Source: Buddleja alternifolia | Lineage: Eukaryota; Streptophyta; Magnoliopsida; Lamiales; Scrophulariaceae | NCBI GenBank assembly: GCA_019426215.1 | Contig: CM033402.1 | Span: 37,746,657 to 37,810,656 of the forward strand | Direction of reading: 5' to 3' | Length of the DNA: 64,000 nucleotides | Part shown: positions 12,890 to 24,411 of the stretch, piece after piece | How positions within the stretch are numbered: position 1 is the stretch's first letter | How the letters are laid out: each line of letters opens with the position of its first letter | The notes under the pieces: model-generated | Seen by the model: only the letters and a program-made list of their open reading frames with translations | What the model was told of the DNA's origin: nothing | The model's database searches: none | Program-made: the position numbers and the translations under genes

Positions 12890-13978
12890 GTCCTTGCGTA
12901 GATGACTGGATCATTAGATGTCACAACATAGTCATAACTTCTAAGGTTATTAGGGTTTCGACCATCGCCATACCCTAGACCATAGACAGGAAAAATTTGA
13001 AGGAATTTGACTCACATGAAGATCGTAAGTGGGATAGGTTATGCTTTCTATCATTAACATCTAGGAAGTCGTGGAAACATTGCTAGACATTGATCCACGA
13101 CCAATAGGTGCCTTGATTTAATATGGCGAAATTAGTTCAAGGTCTAAATATTATTTGGATAATTAATTTGGCCTATGGAAAATGAATTATTGCTAGCGTG
13201 TTCATGAGCCTAAGGGGTCACACACTTAACTTAGTATAGTACCTATTGGGTAATTAATTCTATTAGAATTAATGGAGGAATTAATTAATTTAGAAAAAAA
13301 ATTGAAATTAATTAAGCGGACTTAATTAATTATAGTCTCTAATTTAATGGGATATTAAATTAAGTGGAAGACAAATTAATTCGTGGGCTAATAAATTAAA
13401 TAAGAAAATATTAATTAAGTTGGGCTTAATTATTTAATTGGGTCATAGTCTATTTAATAAAGTCAATGAACTTGTTATATATTAAATTGACTTAAACCCA
13501 ATTATAAAGAGGAGAGAACAGAAAACAAGGCCCACTAGGTCACTTGGAGACCTTGTAGGCGTCCTCTACTAGAAGGAGAAGAGACTTCAATCTCTTCCCC
13601 ACCAAGTCATTATATATGCCTACTCCATCTTAGAGGAGGAGTAGGATTTCTCTCTCTCATCTTTTCACAGTAAAAAGAAAACCAAAAATCCTTTTCTCTT
13701 TCACTGAAGAAGCCAAGAGTTCATCATCTTCTTTGCTATCACTGGTAGAAGAAGATGAGAGTGCAAACTAGATGTGGATACACTTGGAGTTGCTAATTCA
13801 AGCACCGAAAGCAAATCCATCCTACATATTTTCTTCACGAGGTAATCATAAAGTTATTTTTATTGTTTTTTATCGAATCCGATGGTACCATATCAACCTA
13901 TCCCTAATTTGGAGATGCATTTTTTATTGTTTTTTGTGTCCGCTGCTAGCATCCCCGGGGACGATTCCTAACAGGTAC

Positions 13979-14332
13979 CACCCTTTTTTTCCCCAATTTT
14001 TATTTGTTTTTGTCTAAGGGTATAGTGGTCTTTTATGATCTTTTGTTTTTGAGTATTTTTTTCAAAAGATAATTAATTAAGGTTAAAATGGAAATTTCAT
14101 CACTTCCATTAGATTTTCTTGGACCCCCTCGTTCTAGGAAGGTGTTTGTAATCACCCAAATTCGACGAGTCCCCAGATTTAGACCAAAAGTTGGGGGTTG
14201 AAATTTTTTAGAAACTATCCTATATCTATTTGAAGGCTTGATGATAGTATTAAATTTTGATTGCAATTTGAATTTTCAACTGAAATTTAGGTTTCCATGA
14301 CACTATAACAAAATCCCATTTCATTTTAATTT
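13979..14332. other. Non-coding DNA between retrotransposons
   Basis: AT-rich sequence with no convincing gene, TIR or LTR feature. It is the target DNA of the next copia element, whose 5-bp target copy AATTT is at 14328-14332. Confidence 0.6.
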
Positions 14333-14466
14333 TGTTAAGGTAAAATTTCCCTTGGAATTGGATTGAATAAACAAAGGTTTATATAGAGATTACAAGGAAA
14401 AAAATAATAAAGGAAATAAATAACTAAACATAAAAAAGAAAATCTAAACCAATATAAACTCTAACA
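14333..14466 (-). repeat. 3' LTR of the old Ale-like element
   Basis: TGTTAAGG...CTCTAACA, 134 bp. The last pol codons run into it, because the pol stop codon is formed by its first sense bases. Confidence 0.92.
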
Positions 14467-17400
14467 CTCCCCCTCAGTCGAAACGGGAGGCTTATGAACA
14501 GTGAGACTGGACTGAAAGTCAACAAATAATGAAGAGAGCAAACCTTTTGTGAAGATATCAACATACTGATGAGATGACGGAACGTGTAACACACGAATCT
14601 CACCTAAGACAACCATTTCACGCACAAAGTGTAAATCTAATTCAACATGTTTAGTACGTTGGTGCTGCACAGGATTGGAAGAAAGATAGACAGAGCTAAT
14701 ATTATCACAATAAAAGATGGAGGCTTTTTGAAGAGGACAGTTAAGCTCAAGAAGAATATTACAGAACTAAGTTGTTTCAGCAACGACATTAGCAACACCA
14801 CGGTACTCAGCTTCAGTACTAGAATGGGAAACCACTTCCTGACGTTTAGAATACCAAGAAATGAGATTATCACCAAGAAAAACACAGTAACTAGAAGTAG
14901 AACGATGAGTGTCGGGACACCCCAGTCGGCATCCGAGTAAGAAATGAGCTAAGAAGTGGAAGAGGAGGTAAAAGTGAGACCATAAGAAAATGTGCCTCTA
15001 AGATAACGAAGAACCCGTTTTAGGGCGATCATGTGACTATCACGCGAATCATGCATAAAGAGACAGAGTTGTTGCACAGCGAAGGAAATGTCAGAACGAG
15101 TGAAAGTGAGGTATTAGAGGGCATCGGCGAGACTGCAATAGAGAGTTGGATCAGAGAAATAAGGACTAGAAGAAGAAGTCCGTTTCGCCTGAGAATCAGC
15201 GGGCGTAGAGAAGGGATTACAAGAGGTCATATTCGCACGTTCTAAAATTTCACGAGCAAATTTTTCTTGAGAAAGAAAGAGATCAGAAGAAGTGTGAGAG
15301 ACAGAAATGCCTAGAAAGTAATGAAGAGGACCAAGATGAGTAAGAAGAGCCGAGGATGAAGCAGTGAGAACAATGTCATCAACTATAAGAGAAGAAAGAA
15401 AGTGGAGGAACCAAGATGAGAATGAATAGAGAAGCATCAACACAACTGCTGATAAAATCGATGGAAGAGAGATAAGATGCAAAGCGATGATACCAAGCGC
15501 GAGGGACCTGTTTGAGGCTATACAAAGCTTTCTTAAGAAGACAAACGTGATCGGGATAGGAAGGATTGGAAAAACCAGGTGGTTGTTTTATATAGACAGT
15601 TTCAGTGAGGTAACCATTGAGAAAGGCATTCTTGACGTCGAGCTGATGAAAAGGCCAAGAACTGGAGAGGGCAATGCTAAGGACAGTACGAATAGTGGCT
15701 AGCTTGACAACGGGACTAAAAGTATCTTCATAATCAATACCAGGTTACTGAGTGAAGCCTTGAACAACTAGACGAGCCTTATAGAGTTCAAGGGAACCAT
15801 CAGAAAGAATTTTGTGTCGAAAAATCCATTTGGACCCGACTATGTTAGCATTAGGAGGGCAAGGAACAAGATCCCACGTGTGGTTAGAGTGAAGGGCTTG
15901 AAGTTTGTCATGCATAGCGGAAGTCCAGTGTAGATCACGTAGAGCTTGAGTATAAGAATGAGGAATGGGAGAAATAGAAGGAAAAGAACAGAGAGACTGA
16001 GAAGTTGACGAGGTTTAGTAACACCGGACTTCGATCGAGTGATCATAGGATGAGTAGAGACGAGAGATGGAGGTAGGGGAGAGGAAACGAGAGCCAAAGA
16101 TTGAGTTCTAGAAGAGAGGATAGGGTCAGGAGAAGGAGATGAATCACGGGGAGAAAAATCGGGAGGTGGACAGCTGAGACCCGAGTTAGTGCGGCGGCAA
16201 TGTGGCAGAGCAGCGGTGGATCGTCATCGGCGGCATCAAGATCAAGAAATGGATAGGAGGTAGAAACGGGAGAAGGAAAAGGCGAGGAGAAAGGGAAAAT
16301 AGTTACATCGAAAGTGACATGCCGAGAGGATGATTTTATTAGTGTCGAGGTCGAGACAACGATATCCTTTGTGATTAGACGGGTATCCTAGAAAAAGACA
16401 AGCAGATGAGCGAGGAGATAATTTATGAGGTGTGGTGGCAGAGAGATTGGGATAACAAAGACAACTGAAGACACGAAGATGATCATATGTAGGAGAGATA
16501 TTGTACAGAATCTCGAAGGGTGTGCGAAAAGAAAGAGTGGAGGTAGGAAGAATATTCAGAAGATGGACAACTATGTGAATGGCTTCAGCCTAAAAAGAAG
16601 GAGGTAGGGAGGCTTGGAAGAGAAGAGAACATGCAATATTGTTCCCAGTTTGGATGATACGTTCGGCTTTGCCATTTCGTTGTGACGTGTGTGGGCAAGA
16701 AAATCGAAAGTGAACACCATGTGTAGCAAAAAAAGTTTTAAAAGAGCGATTATCGAATTCGCCACCATGGTCACACTGAAAAGATTTAAATTTAAATTGA
16801 TTTAGAACATAATTAAAGAAATTAACAAAAATTTGAAAAGTATCTGTTTTATTTCGTAAAGGACAAAACCACAAATAATGCGAAAAATCATCTAAGAAAA
16901 TTAAATAATAATGGAAACCACCTAAACTAGGAACAGGAGAAGTTCAAATATCCGAATGAATAACATCAAATAAACTTTGACTAGTAGAGCTAGAAGAAAA
17001 AAACGGTAACCATTTGTGCTTTCCTAACTGACAAGCATGACAAAGAGAGTGAGAACAATCTTTATTACAAGAAATAAAATTACGACTAGACAAAAAATTT
17101 AAAATAGTGGCTTCGGGATGACCAAGACGACGATGCCATGTGGAGGAGGAGGGTGCCACGGACGAAAGGAGAGCAGTGGAAGATGAGGAGAAGAGGAAGA
17201 GAACGCCATCGTTTTTACGTCGGAAAAGAAAAGTGCCAAACCTAAGATCCTTTACAGAGAAACCAAAAGGGTCAAACTCGATGGAACAGTGATTATCACC
17301 AGTGAATTTACGAACGAAAATAAGATTTTTAATTGAAGACGGGGAAATAAGAATATTATTGAGAGAAAGGGAACGAGAATTAGAGGGAATGATAGAGTGA

Positions 17401-18728
17401 CCAATTGAATTTACAGGAAGTGCAGCACCATTACCAACAATAATTGAATTTAAATTTGTACAAGGTGCAATATTAAATAAGTTACTTTGATGAGAGGACA
17501 TGTGAGAACTCGTGCCGGTATCCATATACCATTGATCATCTAGTTGGTTCATTGTCATAGTTTGATAGAGAGTTGAAAGATCAATAGTAGTGAGAGCTGG
17601 CTGATGTTGCATGGGAGATGGGCTAGGTGACGGGTGATGAGGTGTTGATGGTGAGAGTGGACCGTAATAAGGTGTAGGCCCAAGAGGAGCTGGACCGAGA
17701 AGGCCCTGTTGAGCAGGAGCTGGACCGTGTAGTGGAGAGGTGGAAAGTGGGCCAGGAGATGAAGCAGGCCCAAAGCGAGATGGTCGATGTCACGGTGAGG
17801 TGATGGGCTGAAAAGATCGGGCCTAATTCGCTGACTTCGGTGGGCGAGATGGGTGTGGGCTGCTGTTTGGATTGAAGCCTAATTGAAGTGGGCCAAGTAC
17901 CTGTGGGCCGATTGGAGTGTGCTTCAAAAGTTGATAGGAATATCTAGAAGTGGGCCCGGCGAAGGCTTTGACGTGAGCCCGAGCGACCACCTCGGTTATT
18001 ATGACGACCATCTCCTCATCTGCGATAATTTCCATTGTTTCAAAAATTGTTTCGGTTCGGGTTTGAGGATGGATTTTGTGAGAAAAGAGCTGTGACAGAG
18101 TTGGAAGGTTGTGTGTGAGAATTGAAGCGCATTTCTCTGGTTTCATGAAGAAAAAGCAGATTACGCACTTCCAAAAAAGATGATAGGGGTGGTTTGGCTG
18201 TGATTACTGTAACTAAGGGTAGGTAAGACTCGGGAAGGCCTTGTAAGAGTTGAAGAATAAAGGTTTGATCAGTTATTGGGGTGTCAAGATCGGCGAGAGT
18301 GTCAGTCAAATGTTTCATCTCTTGACGGTACTGGGAAATAGTAAGAGTGCCTTTGTGAAGATTATGAAAACGCTCATTAATTTTCATGGAGCGGGGGGCT
18401 TTATTATTTAGAAAATTAGCCTCGATTGCAGACTAGAGATCATGAGAGGTAGCAATTCGAGATCGATATGTTTTAGCAATTTTATGTCAACAGTTGAGTA
18501 AAACAGACGTTTAATAGTTGAATCAAGAGAAAACCATATGTCATCAGATTCAGAAAGAGGTTTTGATTTGCCATAAATATGGTCAAAAATGGAGTAGCCA
18601 CGGCATAAATCCATAAACATGTCGCGCCATAGTTTGTAATTTGAGTCAGTTTCAGATAATTTAAAATCGAAAGACGAGTAAATATTGCCGGAGGCTAAAG
18701 TCGGGTGAATGGCCGGCGGTTTTGACAC
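14461..18728 (-). pseudogene. Decayed copia gag-pol (Ale-like)
   Basis: Domains can be followed from right to left in shifting minus-strand frames. Gag (retrotran_gag/UBN2 type) is at 18728-18040, in two frames. Protease with DTGTSSH is near 17515. The HHCC zinc module (WHRRLGHP, CHACQLGK) is at 17025-17150. The integrase core (QCDHGGEFDN and NGKAER) is at 16874-16590. Reverse transcriptase is at about 16090-15114. RNase H is at about 15100-14461, ending GEC then stop. No single frame covers two adjacent domains for long, so at least ten indels or stops are needed. It is a fossil that cannot encode a working polyprotein. Confidence 0.88.
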
Positions 18729-19093
18729 GGGGTTGGGGGGGGAGTTGGTCGTGTAATTGGGTTTCGATGGCAGAGTAATCTTTGGTTTGAGATATGGATG
18801 GCTAGGGGACGGATGAACCGAAACAGTAATAAAGAAAAATAGAGATTAAACACGCAACAAAAAAAGGAGGCCAAAAAATTACCTTGATGAATCGTCGAGA
18901 ACACACTAGGAGAGACAATAGCACCGGGTAGGAGGCTTGTATAGTGATAGATTTTGCGTTGAGGGAGGCAACAACTTAAGAGGGAAGGAAGAATATAGAA
19001 GAACGGAAGAAGAAGAAGAAGACGCAGGCGAGAGGAGGCGGACGACTTAGAGGAGGAGCAGACCAGGATTCTAGGATTTTTAGGCTGATACCA

Positions 19094-19226
19094 TGTTAAG
19101 TTAAAATTCCCCTTTGTATTGAATTGAATAAAGAAAGGTTACATAGAGATTACAAGGAAAAGAATAATAAAGGAAATAAATAACTAAACCTAAAAAAGGA
19201 AACCTAAACCAATATAAACTCTAACA
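19094..19226 (-). repeat. 5' LTR of the old Ale-like element
   Basis: TGTTAAGT...CTCTAACA, 133 bp. It is preceded on the left by the primer-binding-site complement and followed by the AATTT target copy. It differs from its partner at roughly 9% of positions by eye. Confidence 0.92.
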
Positions 19227-19231
19227 AATTT

Positions 19232-19818
19232 TGCAAAAGTTTGGTATTTCGATCGGCATCTGAAATTTATATCCAAAATTAAAAATTTTGTGAAATTCGA
19301 AATATTGTTAAATTATTTGCATAATTTCCATACAGATTTAGACCGAAACTCAAAAATTTATATATATACACCAATCCAAGCAAATTTCTCATAAAAAAAG
19401 ACATATCACATCAACCCTAATCATTACATATTTTTTATAAAATATAACTCATTCAAACACACTTTTTATAATATCTTTTTTTTCATCCCTAAAAAGTACT
19501 TTCTCCACTTTTTATAAAAAAAATTCTTTTGAAATCAACATGCCATCCAATTACACCATAAATTATTAATTTTGTATAGATCTTGAAATAATATTACACT
19601 TATTTTAAGTATGAATTGAACATTGTCCACTTAGAAAACCAAACATTAAAGTTTGTCTAAATATTACTTATTCTCGACTTATGATAAGAATTTTTTTTTC
19701 ATGCATTAAAAGTGAGTACAAATAATACACCTTAGAAAATAATATAAAGATACCGAGTAAAACCTATAATCGTTTAAACTTAAGAGTCAATATCATGGGC
19801 TACAGAGGGCCTACTCTC
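19232..19818. other. AT-rich intergenic DNA
   Basis: No gene, LTR or TIR was recognised. It ends at the probable target copy CCTACTCTC (19810-19818) of the next element. Confidence 0.5.
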
Positions 19819-20106
19819 GAGTTTTTCCCCAAAATATTACTCTTAAAAAAATAATTCCCAAACTAGTACTATTTAAAAAATAATTCTCAAACTATTACTC
19901 TTAATGCGTATTACGATGTGTACAAAAATAACTTAGTTGGAATCCCCCCCCCCCCCCCCCACTTTAGTAGCCCACCTGGATTACTAGTTATAATTTCCAA
20001 AAAAAAAAAAAAAAGTTATAATATTACCCACTCATTTTTTATCCTTATGTCTCTCCTAATTTTTTTTTGTTTTCTGTTTTTCCCCCCTCCTTTCTATTGC
20101 ACTAAT

Positions 20107-20716
20107 TAGGGGAATGCACAGTTCAATTATCCACCAAAACCAAACCGAAAATCAAAAATTCATTTTGAACGAAAACCGAATTGAAAAATCAAAAATTCGG
20201 TCCGGTTTTCTTATCTTTTCTAGCAAAATTCGATTTTCAGTTTGGTTTGATTAACCTAAACCTAATTTTTTTTTTATATAGTATAATATAGACCAAAATT
20301 TGAAACAAAAAAAGAAAACCAAAATTCATAAAAAAATGTGTTTCCTTGTGACAATTTATAGGAAAAGAAAGAAAAGGAATTACAATTGGCCCTAATTAAA
20401 TCCCAATTAATTTCCTCTAGTTTTTCAATTTTTTGTGGAGGTTTAAGAAACACATTTGAATTGTATACTTCTATAATTGATTAACTGTCTCGGCCACTTC
20501 ATAATTTAAATTAATCTTTTCCGACCTAATACAAAAAACTGGCGAAAGTAAAATTTCAAATTTGGCCAGTTTTCTTTTTCCTGAAAATTCGGTTCGAATG
20601 AAATCGAACCGAAAAAGTTTAATTTTTAACCGAACGGAACCGAACCGAATCGAACCAAACCAAACCAAACTTTTTTGATTAAGTTTTCGGTCTGGAATTT
20701 TGAAAGATCGACCCTA
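20107..20716. mobile_element. hAT-type non-autonomous element inside the left TIR
   Basis: It begins TAGGGG and ends GACCCTA, and is flanked by a perfect 8-bp duplication GCACTAAT (20099-20106 and 20717-20724). An 8-bp target duplication with TAGGG termini indicates hAT superfamily. The 610-bp body is filled with AACCGAAC/GGTTCGGT-type short repeats in both orientations and has no gene. The matching right TIR of the host element shows only one copy of the target, confirming the insertion. Confidence 0.88.
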
Positions 20717-20912
20717 GCACTAATTTCTAACTACTTATAGTTACCCAAAAATAAAAAATAAAAAATCTAACCACTTATAATAATTAACATAAAATCATAT
20801 GTAAAATTTATGTTTGGATAATTTCAAACAACACATAGTATTGTGAAATTTTCATATCAAAAAATAACAAATGAACTAATTATTCTAATTTATAAAATTT
20901 TAAAGAATGAAG

Positions 20913-22251
20913 CGTACACAACGAGTGAGCCGGTACAATTGTCCGGTTGGCACCACTCCCAGGAAAATGGTTCTGGTACAACGAGATCAGTCCTTGGCCG
21001 GATTGAAAAACTGGTGGTGCATTTCCAGAGTGAATCGAACTGGGACTAACTATAATACTGACAAACTGATAGCAAGAAATGAATTAAGGGCACATTTTTA
21101 AGGAGAAAATTGAGAGAGAAAGAAAAGTAATTACGACTCATAAGACAGTTAGAAGTCGGAAAATATTCCCTCAAACTTCAATTTTATTCAAATTAAGAAA
21201 ACAAAAGCATAAGATGTTAAACGGAAAAAAAAAACATAAGCAACAATGCAAACATTATCTATACTATTTTATTATTGAAGAGGAGGCCAAATGTGTTTTG
21301 GTATAGGAAAGTATTTGGTCCCTCATTTATTAAAAAAAAAAAAAAAAACCCCAACTTTCATCCACTATTTCACACTTTGTCCTTATCTCATGCTCCACCA
21401 CCTACCAGCCATAAGGTTTGCACAACTCCATATCTAACTTCCAATTTAAATTTTAATGCACTCTATACACTAGTTACTAGATTTTATACATGAAGCCGTG
21501 TGAGATTTCAAGCATAGCACTTACTGGAAGAAGACAAAAAAAAAATACAGAATAACTTACTAGAAGTGCAAGACATAGCCGTGGTATTCTATCAAGATTT
21601 GGTCATAAAATATTTGTTATGTGTATAGAAATGTGAGTATCCTGAACCAGTTTATTTATATGTTTTTTTTTATTAAAGTTATTTATATTTGTGATTCGTC
21701 TTTTTGTTATTAAAAATTAGATATTGATTACTAAGAACTGTTACACCTTACTCTCATCGAATTTTTTATTGGACAGAATCTTGGAAACGACTTCGTCAAG
21801 TTAATTAGCGAGTAGGAAAAATCCTAGTAAATTTTGTGATTCTTCTTATTTTGTTATTAAAAAATAGATATTGATTACTAAGTAGAACAATTACATCTTA
21901 CAAAAAACTTCACTTTTTTCATTATGTTAATGAAGACCGATTTGTAATCTTTTAATACTCAAGTTACGGAAGAGATTAAAGCAATATTAGAATATAAATG
22001 ACAAAATTTCTCACTTGAACTGAAGTTCTATATATTCTATTGATTTTATATGAATTAAGATACAACTTTTTTAATATAAAAATTATTTTTATCAAGACTT
22101 TATTTAGTTGCACATGCATCGAGTGTGCCATCGCGACTAGTACTTATATTGTTGTTTTTTGTATAACATTATTATTAGTATGTAAATCAATCAAGAAAAT
22201 TTATTTTTATAACTTTATACTAACTAATTATAATGGCATAGTCGATACATA
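20913..22251. other. Interior of the Mutator-like element
   Basis: About 1.3 kb between the arms. A less AT-rich segment at about 20905-21050 contrasts with the rest and could be captured DNA, but no protein or RNA family was recognised. The remainder is AT-rich with homopolymer runs (for example about 16 A near 21331-21346). No transposase motif is seen. Confidence 0.5.
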
Positions 22252-22677
22252 TGCTTAATTCTTAAAAATTTGATAATTAAATAATTAATTTGTTTATTAT
22301 TTTGTAATATAAAATTTCTCAATACTACATATGTTGTTTGAAATTATGCAACTATGAATTTTACATATGATTTTATGTTAATTATTATAAGTAGTTAGAA
22401 ATTAGTGTAATAGAAAAGAGAAAAAGAAAAGACAGCAAGATAAAAAAAAAAGGGAATATTTTGAGAGAGATAAGGATTAAAAATTGTGAGGAATATTATA
22501 ACTAATAAATCCATGTGGGTCATTAAAGTAGGGGGAAAGGTAAAAAATTCCAACTAAATTAGTTTTGTACACATGGCAATACATGTGGCACTAAGAGTAA
22601 TAGTTTGGGAAACATTTTTCAAATACTACTAGCTTGGGAATTATTTTTCCTAAAGTAATATTTTGGAAAAAAAACTC
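22252..22677. repeat. Right terminal inverted repeat of the Mutator-like element
   Basis: About 426 bp, uninterrupted. It preserves the sequence that the left arm had before the hAT insertion and serves as an internal empty-site reference. Confidence 0.8.
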
Positions 22678-22860
22678 TATTCTCTCTGCAACACATAGTA
22701 ATATTGAATTATTATTTTTTAAATGTATTATATAATATATGTTTCTATTAATAAGTTTAACCAATGCATGCTTTCTAGCTTCCTTTTTTTAGTTTTGTGA
22801 TTAATTACTGTATATAAGATGCATAATAATGATGTATCTTATCTTAATATTTGATATTAA

Positions 22861-23624
22861 TAGGGATGGCAACGGGTCGGTTCTTGAGGATCCGAAACCG
22901 GAACCGCATAAGTTTTTGGGACCCGGAACCGCTAGACCCGCGGGTACCCGCGAGTATTGTTTTTACACTACCGCTTGCGGGTACCCGCGAGAACCGGAAC
23001 CGTGAGACTCGCGGGTACCCGTGAATTTGGAACCAGAACCGCGAGAGCTTTTTTGTTTTTTGGGCTAGAGTTTTGCCTTTTGTTTTCTTTTTTTTAGAGT
23101 TTTTCTTCTTTTTCACTACTTTTTTTTCTATACGTCCTCCATATGTATATTTTACTATTATTACCAAGCTGGAAATATGATTAGCTTCAGTCACGGAAAT
23201 TAAAAATAAAACATATAATTAATGTAAAAAATGACTTAAGTGAAATAAAATTTGAACATTACGGATGCTAAAGTCAATATTTGAACATAAGGGACACTCT
23301 GACACAAATTTATACATTGTTGATCATAAATGTCATTATCCCAACATAAATGAAAAACATATTTGTTTACACTTTTGCATTTATAATGCACTAACAAAGT
23401 TAAATAAATGGTCAAAGTTAAATAAATGTCATTTCTTGGAACTAATTTAGTTTCTACAGTAATTTAATGAAGTTAATTTGCAATTGTATTTCATGCAATT
23501 AGTTACTCGAATCAAACTATCTTATAATAATAAGTGGAAAAATTCAAGTTTTAATTTGTATTTTAAAAAAAAAAAGCGATTCCGGGTCGGTTCCGGGTCC
23601 AACCCTAATCCGTTGCCATCCCTA
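22861..23624. mobile_element. hAT-type non-autonomous element
   Basis: The terminal inverted repeats are TAGGGATGGCAACGG at the left and its complement CCGTTGCCATCCCTA at the right. This is a very common plant hAT terminus. Near the left end, a palindromic subterminal motif (GCGGGTACCCGC-like) occurs three times; the right end carries GGGTCGGTTCCGGGT. The flanking 8-mers GATATTAA and ATCTAATA are only partly alike, so the target duplication has decayed or the ends shift by a base. No transposase gene is present. Confidence 0.85.
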
Positions 23625-24224
23625 ATCTAATATAATAGTCGTTACTACCGTCTCCTATATAGAGCTTTGCACACTCCGTTGTCTATGAGTTTAAACTCAA
23701 CTCATGCTTGTTTTATTTGTATTGAGCTCGAGCTTTAGATAGTAGGCTCCTTAATTAAGTTTAGTAGTGGAGCCCAAATATATCCCCAGACTTGAGTCTC
23801 CAATTTGTTTATTGTTTATTAGTGAAAATTATTCAAACAGTGGAATAAATGAAGCACCCAAAATTTGTTTTTATGCTATATATTATTCATAAGTCAATAG
23901 TTTGTTCATTCAATTTAAGCTTGTATAATTTGTCAAACAGATTTGACTTTTGAGGAAAGTACAAATAAGAAACGGTGTTTGTCATTCATAGAGAAAAAAT
24001 TGGAGTTTTAATGGTAATGAGAGAAGGAAAAACATAGTTGTGTCATGTGTGACGAAAAAGAGGCAAAGGAAATGAGCAAGTCCACAGGAAGAAAGAGAAT
24101 GAGCAATTAGGAATTGTAAGGCGAATGAAAAACCAAGCGCAAAGTTAGGATGATGAATGATTTAAATGAAGGAGAAAACCGACAATTTTGATAACAAACC
24201 AATAAAATCTTCCTCCTCCCTCAC
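23625..24224 (+). other. Upstream region of the SKS gene
   Basis: 600 bp of non-coding DNA leading to the TATA box. No further transposon ends or genes were recognised. Any pollen-type control elements would lie here but are not identified. Confidence 0.5.
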
Positions 24225-24232
24225 TATAAAAA
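24225..24232 (+). promoter_or_regulatory. TATA box of the SKS/BP10-like gene
   Basis: TATAAAAA lies about 185 bp before the ATG. Plant transcription usually starts about 30 bp downstream, which would give a 5' UTR of roughly 150 nt that includes the GAA hairpin. Confidence 0.65.
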
Positions 24233-24281
24233 TCCATTGTCGGCCTCAAATATTCAGACATCCATCATTCCAATCTCTTTT

Positions 24282-24320
24282 GCCAGAAGAAGAAATCACA
24301 CTCTTCCTCTTCTTCTTGGC
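24282..24320 (+). promoter_or_regulatory. GAA/TTC stem-loop in the predicted 5' UTR
   Basis: GCCAGAAGAAGA (24282-24293) pairs with TCTTCTTCTTGGC (24308-24320): 12 base pairs, one bulged T and a 14-nt loop. A purine-rich A/G tract follows to the ATG. The tobacco NTP303 pollen gene is known to use 5' UTR stem-loops with GAA repeats to modulate translation; the parallel here is inference. Confidence 0.55.
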
Positions 24321-24411
24321 GCAAAAAAAAGAAAAAAAGAAAAAAAAGTCTTCTTGTTTCGAATAAGAGAGAGGAGAGAAAAAGGAAAAAAAGGAAAAAA
24401 AATAAGGTGTC

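Larger units (their letters stand above)
9919..13973 (+). repeat. Long solo LTR D with candidate target duplication, interrupted by LTR E
   Basis: It begins TGTTAGATGCCC at 9922 and ends GATTCCTAACA at 13973, giving matching TGTTAG/CTAACA termini in plus orientation. GGTAC occurs at 9914-9918 and again at 13974-13978, with three extra bases (TAG) at the left join. No primer-binding site follows the right end, so it is best read as a solo LTR left by LTR-LTR recombination. Removing the nested LTR leaves about 1.9 kb. The shared core appears in the plus-sense orientation near 13205-13228. Confidence 0.65.
14333..19226 (-). mobile_element. Old Ale/Retrofit-like Ty1/copia element, complete ends
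   Basis: The LTRs are 14333-14466 and 19094-19226 (134 and 133 bp). The target duplication AATTT is perfect at 14328-14332 and 19227-19231. The primer-binding site complement GGCTGATACCA (19083-19093) and a purine tract next to the left LTR confirm minus orientation. The short LTRs, 4.9-kb length and pol ending in GEC place it with Ale/Retrofit elements; this lineage call is inference. About a dozen LTR-LTR differences and a heavily broken coding region mark it as old. Confidence 0.92.
19819..22677. mobile_element. Long-TIR DNA transposon, Mutator-like, non-autonomous
   Basis: The left arm (19819-20106 plus 20725-about 20912) is the inverted complement of the right arm (about 22252-22677) over more than 400 bp once a 610-bp insertion is removed. 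Both ends start GAGTTTTT. The flanking 9-mers CCTACTCTC and TATTCTCTC match at 6 of 9 positions, suggesting a decayed 9-bp target duplication. Very long TIRs and a 9-bp duplication are typical of Mutator-like elements; the family call is inference. The interior of about 1.3 kb has no transposase. Homopolymer runs (C17 or so near 19945, A runs) have grown in the left arm. Confidence 0.75.

Noticed and set aside
19945..20030. Long C and A homopolymers as regulatory tracts
   Set aside because: The other TIR copy lacks them, so they are expansions in this arm or sequencing artefacts.
21258..21500. TCTATACTATT start and a later CTAGT, suggesting a Helitron
   Set aside because: No convincing 3' hairpin before CTRR, and the segment lies inside the Mutator-like element; evidence too thin.
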